From Lineus longissimus (Eukaryota; Nemertea; Pilidiophora; Heteronemertea; Lineidae), in contig NC_088314.1 in NCBI RefSeq assembly GCF_910592395.1, positions 8,432,001-8,496,000 of the forward strand: a stretch of 64,000 nt of DNA. Reading direction: 5' to 3'. The notes beneath the pieces are model-generated. The model worked only from the letters and a program-made list of their open reading frames with translations. It did no database searches and had not been told where the DNA came from. The first letter of the stretch is position 1, and each line of letters starts with the position of its first letter. Below, one piece after another: positions 60,107 to 64,000 of the stretch. Both the position numbers and the translations under genes were made by a program.

Positions 60107-61120
60107 ATGGATGGGACGACATTTGCACAACCCCACGATGATGGGATATCTCAAGAAGAAGAGAGAATACTTTCTGCGGTGTTGCTAATTGTGAACGAAA
60201 TTCTCACACCGGCCGTTATAGTGCTCGGTTTATTCGGGAACATTTTGTCCATCATCATCCTCGGTCAGCCCCAGCATGCTAAACTGACAACATGCTTCTA
60301 TATGCGCGTATTATCAGCGTTTGACTCAACAATTCTACTGACTCAAGTCCTTGTCCGATGCGTTGTCAACTTTCACCCAAATCTTATGTTTGAAAAAGGA
60401 CCAATCATGTGCCCTGTAATGTTTTTCACGGGTGGTGCAGTCGGTCTTTCTAATTGGACAATCGCGGCCATGACCTTTGACCGTTTCTTAGCTGTGCGGT
60501 GTCCTCTGAATGCTGCCAGTTGGTGTACGAAAAGGCGCTGTAAGATAACAGTTTGTGTTATCATTGTGTCTTTTTTGGCCATGTCAGTACCATTTAGCAT
60601 GCGTAATTTCAATCCCAAAGCTAACGTAATAAAAGAAATGTGCGGATTCGACCCGATAATGTTTCCTGAATGGTATTATCCCATGATACACGTTTTTTAC
60701 TCAACATGTTTGATGACCGTTCCCTTTTTCGTAATTTTAATCTTCAACATTACAATCATTTTGACCCTAATAGAACAGCAAGTCCGCAGTGCAAAGTCTC
60801 AGCTACACAACCAAGCAATAAAGAAGAAAGACGGCCATGTCACCGTCCTACTTTTCGCTGTGACCATCACCTTCTTCATCACGAATATCCCATGGACCGT
60901 CGACCAATGGGTCTGGGAGGTCTCTCCACTCGACCAGAGCTCACGCCTGAAAAGGATTAGGAAGGTCGTGTATGAAATAGAATTGCTTTTGATGTATCTC
61001 AACCCGTCTGTTAACTTCTACGTTTACTGTCTCGCTTGTGGGAAATTCAGAGACGACGTTCGATCATTGTTCGTCAGTAAACCAATCAATGGTGGGAAGG
61101 GGATTGAGTTGAAGAGTTGA
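60107..61120 (+). CDS. Class A (rhodopsin-like) GPCR, intronless, paralogue 1
   Basis: 337 aa from the first ATG (60107); an in-frame TTG two codons earlier is not a plausible start. Seven hydrophobic segments. TM1 carries the GN pair (VLGLFGNILSIIILG), TM2 is FYMRVLSAFDSTILLTQVLV, a Cys near 102 precedes TM3 and can pair with CGF in loop 2, and TM3 ends DRF instead of DRY (MTFDRFLAVRCPL). TM5 is followed by a short loop 3, TM6 contains TNIPW, and TM7 has NPSVNFYVY, a variant of NPxxY. The N-terminus is short and without a signal peptide. It looks like an invertebrate peptide-receptor-like orphan (FMRFamide-receptor-like group); the ligand is unknown. AATAAA lies 293 bp past the stop. Confidence 0.9.
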   Translation: MDGTTFAQPHDDGISQEEERILSAVLLIVNEILTPAVIVLGLFGNILSIIILGQPQHAKLTTCFYMRVLSAFDSTILLTQVLVRCVVNFHPNLMFEKGPIMCPVMFFTGGAVGLSNWTIAAMTFDRFLAVRCPLNAASWCTKRRCKITVCVIIVSFLAMSVPFSMRNFNPKANVIKEMCGFDPIMFPEWYYPMIHVFYSTCLMTVPFFVILIFNITIILTLIEQQVRSAKSQLHNQAIKKKDGHVTVLLFAVTITFFITNIPWTVDQWVWEVSPLDQSSRLKRIRKVVYEIELLLMYLNPSVNFYVYCLACGKFRDDVRSLFVSKPINGGKGIELKS

Positions 61121-62351
61121 GCATCAACTGGTACAGCGTCTGTAAACAATATCGTGCGATTTGTAATATAATGTAGAAGGAACCAAAGATCTCGTAGGAA
61201 ACCTATAGGCACAGAATGCAGAGAGAGTCGCCCTGGTTGTATACAACATCATGGAGAGAGGTCCCGACTGCGAGTTCGGCCGCAGAGGTGACAGATGCCG
61301 ATGTTACAAAATTTCGAACATCGCATCGATACCACTGTGCCACTCATCGATACCACTGCGCCACTCTGACAGTCCCGTTCGACAGTCAAATATCTTGGAC
61401 AAAGTCACTCTGAATAAACCATACATCGTAAAAAGCAAAAATCAGGAAGGCGGACGTGAAGGACTTCCAATTTCCGCCCGAGGGGTTCTTGATGCAAGGC
61501 TTATTTGTTCTCTCAAATTACAAGTAGTTGAAATATATGCATATTTAGCTGAATTGATCATCGCCAATAATTACCAAACCGCTGTGAAGATATGACACCC
61601 GCAATCAATGTAAATTATTAAGCTGCAGCGCATGCTCCAGACACGAGTGTTGTAAATACATTTTTGTGTAGTTGTTTTTCGAGAGCCAACGAACAGTAAG
61701 ATGTGCCTCCTCTAGCATTTTGTGCTGAAATCTCAGAGAATATTATTTACACGATTCACTCTTTTCAACTTTACAAAGAAAAACTGATCCGGAAAATATA
61801 GTCATAAGATTTGTGGAGTCCTGGACGCATTCGCATTGTTTTGAATGGGTAATACGGCAGGAAGTCTGTTAATTGTGTTGTCAGTCAGAGTTTCCGTCGT
61901 TTTTGTGGTACGTTCCCAGACAACGGTGCAAAATATGGAATCAGGCGAAATCAAATTTCGATGTTAGGTTTGAGATGTTTTTGAATAGCAATTGATACCG
62001 AGCTGGAGGTATTTGTTGTCTCCAAACACTCATACTGACTAATACTGGCGGTGTGCGTCAATCATAAAGTCTCCTCCTCATTCTGAAGGTGGATACGCAC
62101 AACGCTGGTAGATCGCCGGGCATGCCAACACAGTCAACCCGCTTGGATGGAGCTGTCGTTTCGCTCATATCATCGGCGAGACGTCTCGGTCTTCATAAGT
62201 CCACTAAAAGTGGCCCCATGTGCTACACTGTGCATCTTGAAGTGGGACAGGCCAATTTAATCTCCATTCCCGCGTTGTTTGGCGAGGCAACCAATTATTA
62301 CTTACCTCTAGTTCGGTATTTAATGATATGATTATTATCCGAAGATAATCC
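61121..62351. other. Interval between tandem GPCR genes
   Basis: AATAAA at 61413-61418 is a probable poly(A) signal for the first GPCR. The rest would hold the promoter of the second. No other gene was seen; open frames at 61216-61595 have no domain. Confidence 0.45.
61413..61418 (+). terminator. Probable poly(A) signal of GPCR paralogue 1
   Basis: AATAAA (in tgaataaacc) 293 bp beyond the stop codon, the first such hexamer downstream on this strand. Confidence 0.5.
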
Positions 62352-63365
62352 ATGAAGATAAGCATTGACGAAACGATGGATTTCACGATCGCGCCCCCTC
62401 TCAATGGTGAAATATCTCCAGAAGAAGAGAGAATATTTTCTGGGTTATTACTAACAATTAACAAAATTCTCACACCGGCCGTTATAGTGCTCGGTTTATT
62501 CGGAAACATTTTGTCCATCATCATTCTCGGTCAGCCCCAGCATGCTAAAGTAACAACATGCTTCTACATGCGCGTCTTATCCGCGTTTGACTCAACAATT
62601 CTACTGACTCAAGTCCTAGTCCGATGTGTTGTCAACTATCACCCAAATCTCGTGATCGAATACGGAAGTTTCTTTTGTCCAATGATGCTTTTTACGGGTG
62701 GTACATTCGGTCTTTCTAATCTGACAATCGCCGCCATGACACTGGATAGGTTTTTAGCTGTGCGATTTCCTCTAAAAGTTGCCAGCTGGTGCACGAAGAG
62801 ACGATGTAAGATAACAGTTGCTACGATCAGCATTTTCTGTTTGGTTGTGACAATACCATTTAGCATGCGGACTTTCAACCCTAAAGCTTTAGTCCTCAAA
62901 GATATCTGTGGATTTGATCGCGCAATGTTTCCCGAATGGTACCCTCAAATGATACACGTTCTTCACTCGACATGCATGCTGACCGCCCCCTTTTCCCTTA
63001 TTCTTATCTTCAACATCACAATTGTGTTAACCCTAATAGGCCAGCGAGTCTGCAACACAAAATCACAGCTACACAACCAAGGATCCAAGAAGTCAGATAG
63101 CCACGTCACCGTTCTACTTTTCGCAGTCACAATCACATTCTTCGTTACCAACATCCCTTGGACCGTTGACCAATGGCTGTGGGATATATTGCTTGTTGTT
63201 CATGATAACACTAAGCGGCTAAGAATGGTAAGGAAGGTTGTTTACGAATTCGAACTTCTCTTACTTTTCGTCAACCCCTCTGTTAATTTCTACGTGTATT
63301 GCCTAGCCTGCCGTAAATTCAGAGAAGATGTGGGAGTATTACTTTGTCAATACCGGCAAATGTAG
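62352..63365 (+). CDS. Class A (rhodopsin-like) GPCR, intronless, paralogue 2
   Basis: 337 aa; ATG at 62352, with a second in-frame ATG at 62376. Same architecture as the upstream gene: GN in TM1 (VLGLFGNILSIIILG), DRF after TM3 (MTLDRFLAVRFPL), CGFDRAMFPEW in loop 2, TNIPWTVDQW in TM6, and NPSVNFYVYCLACRKFREDV at TM7/helix 8. Loop 3 is short with KSQLHNQ. It differs mainly in the N-terminus, TM4, loop 2 and the C-tail (ends LLCQYRQM, lacking the longer tail of paralogue 1). Tandem position and near-identity over TM1-TM2 show a local duplication. Ligand unknown. Confidence 0.9.
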   Translation: MKISIDETMDFTIAPPLNGEISPEEERIFSGLLLTINKILTPAVIVLGLFGNILSIIILGQPQHAKVTTCFYMRVLSAFDSTILLTQVLVRCVVNYHPNLVIEYGSFFCPMMLFTGGTFGLSNLTIAAMTLDRFLAVRFPLKVASWCTKRRCKITVATISIFCLVVTIPFSMRTFNPKALVLKDICGFDRAMFPEWYPQMIHVLHSTCMLTAPFSLILIFNITIVLTLIGQRVCNTKSQLHNQGSKKSDSHVTVLLFAVTITFFVTNIPWTVDQWLWDILLVVHDNTKRLRMVRKVVYEFELLLLFVNPSVNFYVYCLACRKFREDVGVLLCQYRQM

Positions 63366-64000
63366 ACCAAGATCTCCAGGCATGTAGCATGGAGGTTGCA
63401 TAGAGGTTGCAGGGAGGGGGAGTGGCGCAACCCAAAAAATATCGAATCTAAAACAATTATGTTAAAGCAACTACCGCACAGAGGCGTGGCAGTCGCTTTT
63501 GTTGTTCTTGTGGTTGAAATGGACGCCCTTGCGTTTAAAACTGAATAAGGCAAGGGCCTCCATTTCACAACGACAAAAAATCCAGGAGGAATTCAGGAGG
63601 TTGGGTGTTACAGTAGAAAACTTTAAGACATTTCAATATCCCAAAATCATTGCCTGGTCTCTGTTTCTGTTTCATCTTTGAAGATATATGAAGATATATG
63701 ATATATGATAAAAGAGGGCTGGACTTTTTTACTGATACAAACTACGAAGAACGATTTGCGGATGTCGTCGGCAGTATCTGTGTGATTCCCATTGTCAAGT
63801 AATTGCGGAGAACAATAACGCACGATGGAGGCAGGCAGGCGGACCAGTCTGGTTGCAAACGCTCTAGTTGCGCTAATGATTGTGGAGGAAACGCGATCAT
63901 CCGGGCATGGAAAGGAGCGGCGAAGGTTGGAGCCAGTTAAGCAAAAATACTGCATGACGAAGAGAGCCGTGTTTCAAGTTGTCAACATTATTTAGAAAAC
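63366..64000. other. 3' flank of GPCR paralogue 2
   Basis: No gene or recognisable repeat. Short direct atatatgaagatatatgata text occurs near 63690-63710. No AATAAA was seen before the window end. Confidence 0.4.

Overview
This is a eukaryotic nuclear window from an invertebrate animal. The genes have many short exons, GT-AG introns and AT-rich intergenic DNA full of small repeats. Gene content (plexin A, ABTB1, NUBP1, POC1, tandem rhodopsin-type GPCRs) is typical of bilaterians. The repeat style (short terminal-inverted-repeat elements, an ACG-tailed repeat ending in a gctcacct/aggtgagc hairpin) suggests a marine lophotrochozoan such as a mollusc, brachiopod or annelid. That last placement is inference only. 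Layout: 0.5-6.8 kb holds the last six exons of a plexin A gene (+), whose 5' part lies outside the window. 6.8-22.9 kb has no recognisable gene: plexin 3' flank, scattered MITE-like elements, a SINE head, a three-unit repeat with an ACG microsatellite, and a few weak exon-like islands. 23.1-31.0 kb is about 8 kb of satellite-like DNA: a higher-order array (23.1-26.0 kb), then a second degenerate array (27.6-31.0 kb) with a 480-bp TIR transposon at its left side. 32.4-37.8 kb is a complete 12-exon ABTB1 (-). 38.3-46.2 kb is an 11-exon gene (+) for a fusion of two glycosyltransferase-like enzymes that are usually separate neighbouring genes in bacteria. 48.7-51.8 kb is NUBP1 (-, 8 exons). 52.1-57.2 kb is POC1 (+, 11 exons). 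60.1-63.4 kb holds two tandem, intronless, closely related class A GPCR genes (+). Genes at 32-57 kb form two divergent pairs. ABTB1 and the fusion enzyme are head to head with start codons 414 bp apart. NUBP1 and POC1 are head to head with 282 bp between start codons, and that interval has ETS-like and NRF1-like motifs. The fusion enzyme and NUBP1 converge tail to tail. The genes do not form one pathway: plexin A is a semaphorin receptor, ABTB1 a BTB/ankyrin adaptor, NUBP1 a cytosolic Fe-S scaffold ATPase, POC1 a centriole protein. The most unusual item is the fused transferase, a bacterial-type pair linked in databases to arsenosugar-type gene neighbourhoods. All exon boundaries were read by eye from splice motifs, phase continuity and remembered family sequence, so they are predictions.
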